This document shows positions 7,732-15,604 of a DNA stretch of 42,694 bases, one piece after another (position 1 is the stretch's first letter; the number at the start of each line of letters is the position of its first letter). Both the position numbers and the translations under genes were made by a program. Source of the stretch: CBCXVS01 sp965178525 (lineage in GTDB: Bacteria; Tectomicrobia; Entotheonellia; Entotheonellales; Entotheonellaceae); contig CBCXVS010000019.1 in the NCBI GenBank assembly GCA_965178525.1, positions 1-42,694 on the forward strand, read 5' to 3'. The notes beneath the pieces are model-generated. The model saw only the letters and a program-made list of their open reading frames with translations. It did no database searches and was not told where the DNA came from.

Positions 7732-8597
7732 TCCGGACCATTGGTGCGGCCTTACGTCAGGCCACACATTGTCTGGAGCGCGGCGGCATAGCTGAACCGC
7801 GTGCCGCCGCGGAAGTTCTACTTGCCGACATGCTTGCGATATCCCGGCCGTCTCTCTATCTTGACACTTCCCATACCTTGAGCGCTTCTCAGAGCGAGAC
7901 CTATGCGGCTCGCATCCGACGCCGGCTGCAAGGGAAGCCGGTCCAATACATTACGGGCGCACAGGAATTTTGGTCGTTAACGTTTACGGTCAATCCGCAC
8001 GTCCTGATACCGCGCCCGGAAACCGAGTTGCTCGTTGAAAACGGTGTACGGCTCATGCGCCAAGCGGGGCCCGGCCTTGCCTCCGGGTATCTGCTCGACG
8101 TGGGTGCCGGCAGTGGTAATGTCGCCATTAGCCTAGCCCACACGCTGGTGCCGTGTCACGTCTGGGGCATTGACATCTCGATGTCAGCCTTGCGCACGGC
8201 GCGGGACAATGCCCAGCGCCTTGGGGTAGCGGGTCGTGTCACGTGGGTGCAGGGAGATCTCACCGCGCCGCTGCGGCAGGCGCCTCGCTTCGCTCTGTGC
8301 GCCAGTAATCTGCCCTATGTCACGACGGCTGAGTGGGAGGATTTGCCACGTGACATCAAGGCTTACGAGCCGTCACTGGCCCTGTGCGGCGGCGGGGACG
8401 GGCTTGAGCTGATCCGCCGTCTCATCGCGGCTGCTCCACAGGTGCTGGCGCCGGGGGGGGCCCTCTTGTTAGAAGTCGGGTGGCAACAAGCCGCAGCTGT
8501 GCAATCTCTCCTCCGACAGCGGCGGCAATTTCGGGATATCGGCGTCTATCAGGATTTTGCTGGTATCGACCGGGTGGTGTGGGCCCGCATGTGGTAA
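7728..8597 (+). CDS. prmC: Release factor glutamine N5-methyltransferase PrmC (HemK), variant NLPY motif
   Basis: Methylates the Gln of the GGQ motif of RF1/RF2 using S-adenosylmethionine. 289 residues: an N-terminal helical RF-binding domain with the family signature PVQYITG (71-77) and IPRPETE (94-100), then a class I methyltransferase fold with DVGAGSG (124-130) and an acidic ribose-binding Asp149. The catalytic motif that reads NPPY in nearly all PrmC proteins is NLPY here (194-197). NLPY is common in rRNA adenine methyltransferases such as KsgA, so activity may be kept, but the substitution is unusual for this family. Position directly behind prfA, with a four-base overlap, supports the PrmC identity. 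Confidence 0.93.
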   Translation: MIRTIGAALRQATHCLERGGIAEPRAAAEVLLADMLAISRPSLYLDTSHTLSASQSETYAARIRRRLQGKPVQYITGAQEFWSLTFTVNPHVLIPRPETELLVENGVRLMRQAGPGLASGYLLDVGAGSGNVAISLAHTLVPCHVWGIDISMSALRTARDNAQRLGVAGRVTWVQGDLTAPLRQAPRFALCASNLPYVTTAEWEDLPRDIKAYEPSLALCGGGDGLELIRRLIAAAPQVLAPGGALLLEVGWQQAAAVQSLLRQRRQFRDIGVYQDFAGIDRVVWARMW

Positions 8598-8620
8598 GGG
8601 GATAGAGGGAGGAGCCAGGT

Positions 8621-9874
8621 GTGCAACGGATCGTCATTCGCGGCGGGGAAGCTTTAAGCGGCCGGGTCGAGATTAGTGGAGCCAAAAATGCGGCGTTGCC
8701 AATCATGGCTGCGTCCTTGCTAACGGATGGCCGATGTGATATTACCAATGTACCGGACTTGGGAGATATCCGCACGTTTAGCACCTTGCTGCGACAACTC
8801 GGGGTGCAGGTGCAATCGGTCGGCAAGGGGAGCCTGCGGTTGCAGGCTCAGGCGTTATCGAGTTGGGAAGCGCCGTATGAGCTGGTCAAGACGATGCGCG
8901 CCTCGGTTTTGGTCTTGGGGCCGTTGGTCGCACGCTACGGGCGGGCTCGGGTCTCGATGCCAGGTGGCTGTGCGATTGGCGCCCGGCCGATCGATCAACA
9001 TCTTGCCGGCATGCATGCGTTGGGTGCAGAAGTGGAGTTGGAGCATGGCTACGTCTGTGCGCATGCCAAACGTCTGCGCGGTGCGAATATTGAGCCGCAG
9101 ATACCGACGGTGACCGGCACGGAAAATCTCATGATGGCGGCTGCGCTGGCAGACGGGCAAAGTCGTATTTACCCCGCTGCGCGCGAGCCGGAGATTGTCT
9201 GCTTGGCGGAGGTCTTGAATCAGATGGGGGCCTGTGTACGCGGCGCCGGTACGGATACCATCGAGATCGAGGGGGTGTCGACGCTGCAGCCCTTTCACCA
9301 GACGGTGGTTCCGGATCGTATTGAAGCTGGCACGTTTGCGGTGGCGGTGGCGATTACCGGCGGGTGTGTGGAGGTGGCGAACTGTCGTCCCGCGCATTTG
9401 ACCGCTGTGCTGGCGACGTTACGTGCAGCTGGGGTGCAGGTTGACGAAAAGGACCACGCCTTGCAGGTTGTCGGGCCGCCGTCATTGCGGGCGATTCGAT
9501 TCCGCACGGCGCCGCATCCGGGGATCCCAACTGATATGCAGGCGCAGCTCATGGCGTTGACAGCGCTAGCGCAGGGGACCAGTACGATCGCGGAAACGGT
9601 GTTTGAGAATCGGCTCATGCATGTGGCGGAGCTACGGCGCTTGGGGGCGCGGATTGCGGTGCGCGGCCATGTCGCCCGGGTGCACGGGCAGCCGAGCCTG
9701 AGTGGCGCCGAGGTGATGGCAACGGACCTGCGGGCCTCGGCATGTTTGGTTGTTGCCGGTCTCGCCGCGCAGGGGCAAACGGTCATTTCACGAGTGTATC
9801 ACCTGGACCGGGGCTATGAGCACATTGAGAACAAATTGGCAGCGTTGGGGGCACGGATATGGCGGGAGGGGTAG
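8621..9874 (+). CDS. murA: UDP-N-acetylglucosamine 1-carboxyvinyltransferase MurA
   Basis: Transfers enolpyruvate from PEP to UDP-GlcNAc, the first committed step of peptidoglycan synthesis and the target of fosfomycin. 417 residues with two inside-out alpha/beta barrels. The substrate-binding AKNAALP is at 21-27 and the catalytic Cys117 is in MPGGCAIGARP, so the enzyme is of the fosfomycin-sensitive Cys type. The start is a GTG at 8621 with a good GGGAGGAG ribosome binding site. It lies 23 bases after prmC and overlaps hisG by 16 bases, so a cell-wall gene is coupled here to histidine synthesis, as in several related lineages. Confidence 0.97.
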   Translation: MQRIVIRGGEALSGRVEISGAKNAALPIMAASLLTDGRCDITNVPDLGDIRTFSTLLRQLGVQVQSVGKGSLRLQAQALSSWEAPYELVKTMRASVLVLGPLVARYGRARVSMPGGCAIGARPIDQHLAGMHALGAEVELEHGYVCAHAKRLRGANIEPQIPTVTGTENLMMAAALADGQSRIYPAAREPEIVCLAEVLNQMGACVRGAGTDTIEIEGVSTLQPFHQTVVPDRIEAGTFAVAVAITGGCVEVANCRPAHLTAVLATLRAAGVQVDEKDHALQVVGPPSLRAIRFRTAPHPGIPTDMQAQLMALTALAQGTSTIAETVFENRLMHVAELRRLGARIAVRGHVARVHGQPSLSGAEVMATDLRASACLVVAGLAAQGQTVISRVYHLDRGYEHIENKLAALGARIWREG

Positions 9875-10512
9875 CTGAGGACATCATCATCGCATTGCCC
9901 AAGGGCCGCACGTTGCCGGGTGCGCTGGCGTTATTGAAAAAGGTGGGCTTCGATTGTGAAGCGCTGGCGCATGAGAGCCGGAAGCTCATCATGCATGTTC
10001 CCGAACGGCACGTGCGCTTTTTGCTCCTGCGCGGGACGGATATCCCGACGTACGTCGAGTATGGCGCGGCGGACATGGGTATTGTGGGTAAAGATGTTTT
10101 ACTCGAACAGCTCAAAGATATCTATGAACCCCTTGACCTCCAGTTCGGCGCCTGCCGGTTAGTGGTGGCCCGGCCGCAGGAGCGGCGGCGGCCCACGGAT
10201 GGCGTGAGCTGGTCGCATATCAAAGTGGCAACGAAATATCCGCGATTGGCCGAGGAGCATTTTACCAAGAAGGGTGTGCAGGTCGAACTCATCTACTTGG
10301 GCGGCTCTGTGGAACTGGCGCCGTTGGTCGGGCTGAGCGACTATGTGGTCGACTTGGTGCAAACCGGCCGCACCTTGCGGGAAAATGGCTTGGTCGAAGT
10401 GGAAGAAATCATGCGGTCGACGGCTCGTCTGGTGGTGAATCGGGCAAGCCAGAAGACCAAATATGAGCCGATTATGCACCTCATTCATCACATGCGGGCA
10501 TATTTGAGCTAA
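9859..10512 (+). CDS. hisG: ATP phosphoribosyltransferase, short form HisG(S)
   Basis: Condenses ATP and PRPP in the first step of histidine synthesis. At 217 residues it is the short form, lacking the C-terminal histidine-sensing ACT-like domain of long HisG. Motifs are IALPKGR (11-17), DMGIVGKDVL and, near the PRPP site, VDLVQTGRTLRENGL. Short HisG is inactive without HisZ, a histidyl-tRNA-synthetase-like regulatory subunit, and no hisZ is present in this window. Its start lies inside the last codons of murA, preceded by GGGGG. The TAA stop overlaps a possible hisB start. Confidence 0.95.
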   Translation: MAGGVAEDIIIALPKGRTLPGALALLKKVGFDCEALAHESRKLIMHVPERHVRFLLLRGTDIPTYVEYGAADMGIVGKDVLLEQLKDIYEPLDLQFGACRLVVARPQERRRPTDGVSWSHIKVATKYPRLAEEHFTKKGVQVELIYLGGSVELAPLVGLSDYVVDLVQTGRTLRENGLVEVEEIMRSTARLVVNRASQKTKYEPIMHLIHHMRAYLS

Positions 10513-10523
10513 TGAGGGGGTTT

Positions 10524-11114
10524 ATGAAACGCCGCAGTCATATCCAACGCCGGACGGCGGAAACCGATATTACCGTGTCGCTCGATCTCGATGGAAGCGG
10601 CCTCTATACCGTGCACACCGGTGTACCCTTTCTGGATCATATGTTGAGCATGGTCGCACGTCATGGCTTTGTCGATTTGGAGGTGCAGGCCGCCGGCGAC
10701 TTGGAGGTGGACTATCACCACACGGTGGAGGATATGGGCATTTGTCTTGGACAAGCATGGCATGAGGCCATGGGCGTGAAGCAAGGGATGCGGCGTTACG
10801 CCTCGGCCAGTGTGCCGTTAGAAGAGACGTTGGCATCCGCGGTGGTTGATTTCTGCGACCGGCCGTACTTGGTGTACAACGCTGATATCCCGCCTGGCCG
10901 TATCGGGACCTTTGACGTGGAATTGGTGGAGACGTTTTTTCTCGGTTTTGCCAGTCATTGCCGGGCGACGCTGCATCTCAACCTGCACTATGGCCGCAAT
11001 CGCCATCATATTGCCGAGGCACTCTTCAAAGCCTTCAGCCGTGCTGCCGATGAGGCGACACAGCTCGACTCACGCCTGGCTGGTCTCCTGACGACGAAGA
11101 ATGCGTTCGGCTAA
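10524..11114 (+). CDS. hisB: Imidazoleglycerol-phosphate dehydratase HisB
   Basis: Removes water from imidazole glycerol phosphate to give imidazole acetol phosphate (sixth step of histidine synthesis). About 196 residues, monofunctional (no N-terminal phosphatase domain as in E. coli). Metal-binding His/Glu motifs are present: VPFLDHML, DYHHTVED and HAxxxxEAL-type elements including HHIAEALFK. ATG 10524 is preferred because GAGG lies about six bases ahead; ATG 10512, overlapping the hisG stop, adds four residues. In many bacteria hisH follows; here a repeat element begins directly after the TAA and hisA comes next. Confidence 0.95.
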   Translation: MKRRSHIQRRTAETDITVSLDLDGSGLYTVHTGVPFLDHMLSMVARHGFVDLEVQAAGDLEVDYHHTVEDMGICLGQAWHEAMGVKQGMRRYASASVPLEETLASAVVDFCDRPYLVYNADIPPGRIGTFDVELVETFFLGFASHCRATLHLNLHYGRNRHHIAEALFKAFSRAADEATQLDSRLAGLLTTKNAFG

Positions 11115-11195
11115 GGACTGCGCACCGCAAATTTTGAAAAGCTGTCAGCTGTCAGCGTTTTAGCTTATTGCTAATAACTTTATGGTGCCCTTTTT
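11115..11195 (+). repeat. Intergenic repeat, left type, copy 1 (hisB-hisA gap)
   Basis: Starts at the base after the hisB TAA with GGACTGCGCACCGCAAATTT and ends in GCCCTTTTT. It aligns with 20174-20292 along its whole length, except for a ~35-base stem-loop present only in that copy, and with both ends of 33400-33475. A small hairpin TTAGC (11160-11164) / GCTAA (11170-11174) is kept in the second copy with a G-U wobble. The function is unknown; the conserved hairpin suggests that it acts as RNA. Confidence 0.75.
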
Positions 11196-11209
11196 AAGGA
11201 GAGGAGCGG

Positions 11210-11938
11210 GTGCAGATTATTCCCGCCATCGATATTCGCGATGGCAAATGCGTGCGGTTACTCCAAGGGCAGGCGGCGCAACCAACCGTCTACGGCGATG
11301 ATCCGGTTGTCATAGCGCGCCGCTGGGTCAACGCTGGGGCCGACTTGCTCCACGTCGTCGATCTCGATGGCGCATTTGCCGGGCAGGCGCAAAATTTTGC
11401 CGTCATTCAACGCCTGCTGCAGGCGATCCCGGTCCCGGTGCAATTGGGTGGTGGGCTGCGGGATGTGATGGCCATACAAGCTGCTGTGGACGCTGGGGTA
11501 CACCGTGTGGTGCTAGGGACCTCCGCTCTGGAGCACTGGGAGATGTTTGTCGAGGCCACGGAGCGCTTTCCCGGTCAGATTTGTGTCGGTATTGATAGCC
11601 GCGATGGTAAGGTTGCCGTGCGGGGCTGGCAGACGGTTTCGGAAGTCGACACCCTTCCATTTGCACGCCGCGTGGCCGCTGCCGGTGTGGCCGCGATTAT
11701 TTATACGGATATTGCCCGCGATGGGATGTTACAGGGGCCCAATATCCCCGGTATCACGTCTGTCGCGCAAACCGTCGATGTCCCGGTCATTGCCTCCGGT
11801 GGTGTCGCATCGCTCGACAATTTGCAGCGCTTGGCGGGCTTGCAGCCATGCGGGGTGTGTGCGGTGATCGTCGGCAAGGCATTGTATGAAGGTTGCTTTA
11901 CCTATCAGCAAGCCTGTGCCGCCGTGCAACAAGCGTGA
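11210..11938 (+). CDS. hisA: Phosphoribosylformimino-5-aminoimidazole carboxamide ribotide isomerase HisA
   Basis: Amadori-type isomerisation of ProFAR to PRFAR, the fourth step of histidine synthesis. A 242-residue (beta-alpha)8 barrel with the two catalytic aspartates Asp8 (IPAIDIRDG) and Asp129 (GIDSRDG), and phosphate-binding GGGLR (80-84) and SGGV loops. The start is GTG 11210 after a strong AAGGAGAGGAG site. HisF, its barrel paralogue, normally follows and hisH precedes it; both are absent here. Instead, repeat elements flank the gene on both sides, so hisA is separated by about 95 and 126 bases from its operon partners. Confidence 0.96.
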   Translation: MQIIPAIDIRDGKCVRLLQGQAAQPTVYGDDPVVIARRWVNAGADLLHVVDLDGAFAGQAQNFAVIQRLLQAIPVPVQLGGGLRDVMAIQAAVDAGVHRVVLGTSALEHWEMFVEATERFPGQICVGIDSRDGKVAVRGWQTVSEVDTLPFARRVAAAGVAAIIYTDIARDGMLQGPNIPGITSVAQTVDVPVIASGGVASLDNLQRLAGLQPCGVCAVIVGKALYEGCFTYQQACAAVQQA

Positions 11939-11957
11939 GGTGCCGGGTGAACGAAAC

Positions 11958-12035
11958 GATACGTACCGAAAGCCAATTACAGATATATTTTTCTCTGAAG
12001 CTATGTAGAAAGGTCATCCTGTCCAGGTATGTATC
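11958..12035 (+). repeat. Intergenic repeat, right type, copy 1 (hisA-hisIE gap)
   Basis: A 78-base element bounded by GATACGTACC (11958-11967) and GGTATGTATC (12026-12035), which pair over ten positions with one G-U. It matches 20303-20377, sharing GTACCGAAA, CAATTA and CTGTCCAGGTA. Relative to that copy, the outer stem differs by a C-G to A-T pair swap and a G-U to G-C change, so pairing is preserved. It has the size and ends of a very short inverted-repeat element or a structured RNA. It carries no coding potential. Confidence 0.75.
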
Positions 12036-12064
12036 ATCTCCCATAGTGAAAATAGGAATATGTC

Positions 12065-12787
12065 ATGGTGGACCTACTTGCCGATATCCGGTTCGGCTCT
12101 GATGGTCTCGTGCCAGCCATTGTGCAAGATGCGAGTGATGGAACCGTCCTGATGTTGGCTTACATGAACCGGGAGGCTCTGCAGCTTACCCTGCAAACTG
12201 GGTACATGCACTTTTGGAGCCGATCCCGGCAACGGTTGTGGCAAAAGGGAGAGGAATCTGGTAACGTCCAGCGTGTCGTCGGTGTGGGCTACGACTGTGA
12301 TGGCGACACGCTCCTGGTGCGGGCGGAACAGCACAATGTTGCCTGTCACACGGGACAGCGCTCCTGTTTTTTTCGGTCCCTGCCCGTCGTGGCGCCGGCT
12401 GTATCCCCGGAGTCCGGCGACCCAGCGCCGCCGCCTTTGCCCGAGATGCTCGATGCGTTGTACGAACTTATTTTACTGCGCCGTGATGCCGGCGATAAGA
12501 CGTCGTATGTGCAACGCTTATTTCAACGCGGCGCAGATGTCATGTGTAAAAAGGTCGCAGAGGAAGCCGCCGAAGTCCTACTGGCGAGTAAAAATGATAG
12601 CGCTGACGAGCTTGTGTACGAAATGGCCGATCTGTGGTTCCATACGTTAGTCCTGCTCGGCTCCCACAACATCCACCCGCATGAGGTATTACGCGAGCTG
12701 CAACGGCGCTTTCAGCGCCCGGGAGGTGGTAAGGACGCCCCCGCTGGGCCCCGGACTGCTTCTCGGCCCGATGCCGCCGCGAGGTAA
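12065..12787 (+). CDS. hisI: Bifunctional phosphoribosyl-AMP cyclohydrolase / phosphoribosyl-ATP pyrophosphatase HisIE
   Basis: Carries out steps two and three of histidine synthesis. 240 residues. The N-terminal HisI domain has the metal-binding acidic cluster YDCDGD (76-81, Cys78) and the ACHTGQRSC segment with Cys94 and Cys101. A proline-rich linker (about 110-124) joins a C-terminal HisE domain with the helical KKVAEEAAEVLLASK and DELVYEMADLWFH motifs that bind Mg and pyrophosphate. A basic, Gly/Pro/Ala-rich tail of about 25 residues follows. The ATG is preceded by a modest AGGA. It closes the local his block; hisC, hisD, hisF, hisH and hisZ must lie elsewhere. Confidence 0.95.
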   Translation: MVDLLADIRFGSDGLVPAIVQDASDGTVLMLAYMNREALQLTLQTGYMHFWSRSRQRLWQKGEESGNVQRVVGVGYDCDGDTLLVRAEQHNVACHTGQRSCFFRSLPVVAPAVSPESGDPAPPPLPEMLDALYELILLRRDAGDKTSYVQRLFQRGADVMCKKVAEEAAEVLLASKNDSADELVYEMADLWFHTLVLLGSHNIHPHEVLRELQRRFQRPGGGKDAPAGPRTASRPDAAAR

Positions 12788-12815
12788 GGCCGTCTACGTT
12801 ATGCCCGTGCGTTGC

Positions 12816-12844
12816 TTGCACTTATGTCCCTAACGCTTTATAAT
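12816..12844 (+). promoter_or_regulatory. Sigma70 promoter of the rpsU-mutS2-dnaG-rpoD operon
   Basis: TTGCAC (12816-12821), 17-base spacer, perfect TATAAT (12839-12844). The predicted start near 12851 gives a leader of about 115 bases before rpsU that contains the 12886-12917 hairpin. Confidence 0.75.
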
Positions 12845-12885
12845 AGCCGGTTATGCTTACATTCTTATTCTTGACCAAGTGTGAA

Positions 12886-12917
12886 GATGATACGCCCCGG
12901 TAGATAAGTGTATCATC
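12886..12917 (+). promoter_or_regulatory. Perfect 8-bp stem-loop in the rpsU leader
   Basis: GATGATAC (12886-12893) and GTATCATC (12910-12917) form a perfect stem around a 16-base loop, 48 bases before the rpsU ATG. There is no T-run, so a leader regulatory hairpin or operator is likelier than a terminator. The stem ends resemble the ends of the right-type repeat at 11958-12035, so it could be an internally shortened relative; this is speculative. Confidence 0.5.
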
Positions 12918-12965
12918 GTGCCGAGCCGAAGCGGGAAGCGTGTGTTAGAAAGGAGCGATGCAGGT

Positions 12966-13148
12966 ATGCCGTCCATTAAAGTGCGTGAGAGCGAGCCGTT
13001 TGAGAATGCCCTGCGACGTTTCAAAAAACAGTGTGAGAAAGCCGGGGTTTTGTCGGAAGTTCGCCGGCGTGAATATTACGAAAAGCCCAGTGTGAAGCGG
13101 AAGCGCAAGATTATTGCCGCGAAGAAAAAAGCTGCTAAGGCCCGGTAG
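12966..13148 (+). CDS. rpsU: 30S ribosomal protein S21
   Basis: A very basic small-subunit protein that helps the anti-Shine-Dalgarno region of 16S rRNA engage mRNA. From ATG 12966, nine bases after AAGGAG, it is 60 residues and opens MPSIKVRESEPFENALRRFK, with RRREYYEKPSVKRKRK and a lysine-rich tail, all typical of S21. An in-frame GTG at 12918 would add an atypical extension and is rejected. It is the first gene of the macromolecular synthesis operon, which joins a translation, a replication and a transcription initiation gene; here mutS2 lies between rpsU and dnaG. Confidence 0.95.
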   Translation: MPSIKVRESEPFENALRRFKKQCEKAGVLSEVRRREYYEKPSVKRKRKIIAAKKKAAKAR

Positions 13149-13256
13149 CTGCTCGAACTCTGATCCTGCTCTCGGGGTAGGCGTGTAGGCCGCAGTCGTT
13201 TTTCGTCGTGCTCTTGCACATTTAGCGCCAGCACCCATGTGGCATAGGACACGTGC

Positions 13257-15599
13257 ATGAATGACCATACGGAAACGGTCCTGGACTACCCACGTATGAT
13301 ACGCACGCTTCAGGGCTATACCGTCACTCCAATGGGGAATGCTTTAGCGGCGCAACTTCATCCAGGCGCTGATGTCGACGCGTTGACGTTGCAGCACCGT
13401 GAGACATCGGAAATGGTGGAGCTGCTTGCTACCGATGATGCCCCTCTGCTTTCCGCCGTCGTTGACCTGCAGCCCTATCTCTCCATGACCTCCATTGATG
13501 GTTTCTACCTGGATGCGCCGCAACTGCTCGATATTGCGACCTGTCTTGACAGTATGCAGCGACTCCGGCGTTATGCGCAGGATGAGGCGCATCGGTCGCT
13601 ATTGATCGGCCGGCGGCTCGCCCGTCTTGCCGACAGTGGTATCCTGCTGCGGCAGATCCGGAGTGCGATCGATGATCAAGGTTATGTCCGTGACCAAGCG
13701 AGTCCGGCCTTGCAGCAGGCGCGGCAGACGCTGCGACGCCTCCGAGACCGGGTGCAGCGGCGCCTGCAGAAAATGCTGATGGAGCATCGGGATGTGGTGC
13801 AGGATGCGATCATTACGATCCGCAATGATCGCTTTGTCATCCCGCTGAAGGCAGATTTCCGCCGCGCTCTGCGTGGCATTGTGCACGGTGAATCGTCCAG
13901 TGGCGCCACGGTGTATGTCGAGCCCGAGCCCATTGTCGATCTCAATAACCAGTTGCTTCATGCTCAGGCGGAGGAAGAGCGGGCCGTGCGCGACGTGTTG
14001 CGCCAACTCACGGCGCGGGTGGCGGTGCAACGTGTCGCCTTAGCGCAAGCGCAGCAGATCATGGGCGAGGTCGATTTTATCGTCGCCAAAGGGCGTCTGA
14101 GCGTGCACATGCAGGGGGCGGCGCCTCGTTTTACCTCGGCGTCGCGCCTCCAGCTCTTGGCGGCTCGGCATCCGCTGGTGGCTGAACCCGTGCCGATTGA
14201 TGTGCAGGTGGAGCCGGAACGTCGGACGCTGGTGATAACTGGACCCAATACCGGGGGTAAGACTGCTATTTTAAAAACAGTGGGCTTGCTCGTTTTGATG
14301 GCGCAATCCGGCCTGCATATTCCGGCTAGCGCCGACAGTGTGCTGCCGACTTTTACCGAGGTGTTCGTCGATCTGGGAGATGAGCAGAGTTTACAACAAA
14401 ACCTCAGCACGTTTTCCGCCCATCTCGCCAATATTTGCACCATGTTGCAACAGGTGTCGCCACGTTCATTGGTCCTGCTGGATGAACTCGGGGCGGGCAC
14501 GGATCCGATGGAGGGGGGGCCGTTGGGCGTGGCGCTCTTGGAGAGTTTTCACCAGAGTCGCGCGACTACGCTGGTGACGACCCATCATAGTACGATTAAA
14601 ACGTATGCCGTGGCCACGCCGCAGATTGCCTGCGCCGCCGTCGATTTTGATCTCGAGACGTTGCAGCCTCGCTATCGCCTAGTCTACGGCTTGCCTGGCC
14701 GCAGTCAGGCCTTTGATATTGCGGCCAAGCTCGGGGTCCCGCCATCGATTATTGCCCGGGCGCAACACGAAACGAGTCTGGCGCAGATACGCAGCGAGCA
14801 GTTGCTCCATGAGCTCGAAAACCACCGGCAGGAACTCGATAGCGAACGGCAGCGCTTGCAGTCGGAACGGGTGGGGATTGATCGCATGCAAGCTGAAGCA
14901 CAGGAGCTGCTCGAACAGGCGAAAGCGGAGGATTACCGCATCCGCCAATCCCTCTACGCTGAGGGGCAGACTCTGCTGAAAAGTGTGCGGCAAGATCTCG
15001 ACGCCACCCTAGCCACCCTGCGGCGTCAGGGGACCGAGCCGTCGAAGCTCCCCTTTCCGCAGGAGGCGTGGCAGCAGGCGGTGGAAGCCGTGACGTCATT
15101 CGCGGTGGAGCCTGTGGAAGATATACCGGCGAGCCCACCCCTGCGTGTCGGTGACCCGGTACGGGTGCGTGGGTTAAACGTGATCGGACGTGTGGTGACC
15201 GAAAGTACGGCCAATGGGCCGGTGCAGGTGGAAGCGGGCAATAAGATTTTCACCGTGGCTGCTGCCAGCCTGGAACGGGCTAGCGACCATGATGTGGCGG
15301 CCTCGGCGGCGTCTGCCCGCTCAAGGCGTGCCCGACGCCAGCGTCATACGTCTGACAAGCCGCTTGCGCCTGAGTTGCGCCTGCTCGGCTCGACGGTAGA
15401 CGAAGCCCTGCCGCTGGTGGAGCAATACCTCGATCAGGCGGCGGTGCAGGGTATGCCACGTGTTCGTCTGATTCACGGCATTGGCAGCGGCCGCTTGCGA
15501 GACGCCATTACGGAGTTGTTACGGCGCCATCCGCTGGTACGGCGGTTCCACGCCGGCGATGTGGGTGGCGGTACGACGATTGTCGAACTCGAAGGGTAA
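13257..15599 (+). CDS. mutS2: MutS2 family ATPase/endonuclease with Smr domain
   Basis: A MutS homologue without mismatch-recognition domains, known in other bacteria to limit homologous recombination or to split and rescue collided ribosomes. 780 residues. The core/clamp region precedes a MutS ATPase with Walker A GPNTGGKT (329-336) and Walker B LVLLDELGAGTDP (405-417). A long charged coiled coil (about 520-600), a KOW-like linker and a C-terminal Smr domain with HGIGSGRLR follow. The Smr entry motif, usually LDLRG, reads LRLLG here, which removes an acidic residue implicated in nuclease activity in some Smr proteins. The start ATG 13257 has an AGGA upstream. It sits 108 bases after rpsU and five bases before dnaG. 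Confidence 0.95.
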   Translation: MNDHTETVLDYPRMIRTLQGYTVTPMGNALAAQLHPGADVDALTLQHRETSEMVELLATDDAPLLSAVVDLQPYLSMTSIDGFYLDAPQLLDIATCLDSMQRLRRYAQDEAHRSLLIGRRLARLADSGILLRQIRSAIDDQGYVRDQASPALQQARQTLRRLRDRVQRRLQKMLMEHRDVVQDAIITIRNDRFVIPLKADFRRALRGIVHGESSSGATVYVEPEPIVDLNNQLLHAQAEEERAVRDVLRQLTARVAVQRVALAQAQQIMGEVDFIVAKGRLSVHMQGAAPRFTSASRLQLLAARHPLVAEPVPIDVQVEPERRTLVITGPNTGGKTAILKTVGLLVLMAQSGLHIPASADSVLPTFTEVFVDLGDEQSLQQNLSTFSAHLANICTMLQQVSPRSLVLLDELGAGTDPMEGGPLGVALLESFHQSRATTLVTTHHSTIKTYAVATPQIACAAVDFDLETLQPRYRLVYGLPGRSQAFDIAAKLGVPPSIIARAQHETSLAQIRSEQLLHELENHRQELDSERQRLQSERVGIDRMQAEAQELLEQAKAEDYRIRQSLYAEGQTLLKSVRQDLDATLATLRRQGTEPSKLPFPQEAWQQAVEAVTSFAVEPVEDIPASPPLRVGDPVRVRGLNVIGRVVTESTANGPVQVEAGNKIFTVAAASLERASDHDVAASAASARSRRARRQRHTSDKPLAPELRLLGSTVDEALPLVEQYLDQAAVQGMPRVRLIHGIGSGRLRDAITELLRRHPLVRRFHAGDVGGGTTIVELEG

Positions 15600-15604
15600 G
15601 AGTT

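Noticed and set aside
12918..12965. N-terminal extension of rpsU from GTG 12918
   Set aside because: S21 proteins start at MPxIKV; the extension would run from the leader hairpin and lacks a ribosome binding site, whereas ATG 12966 has AAGGAG.
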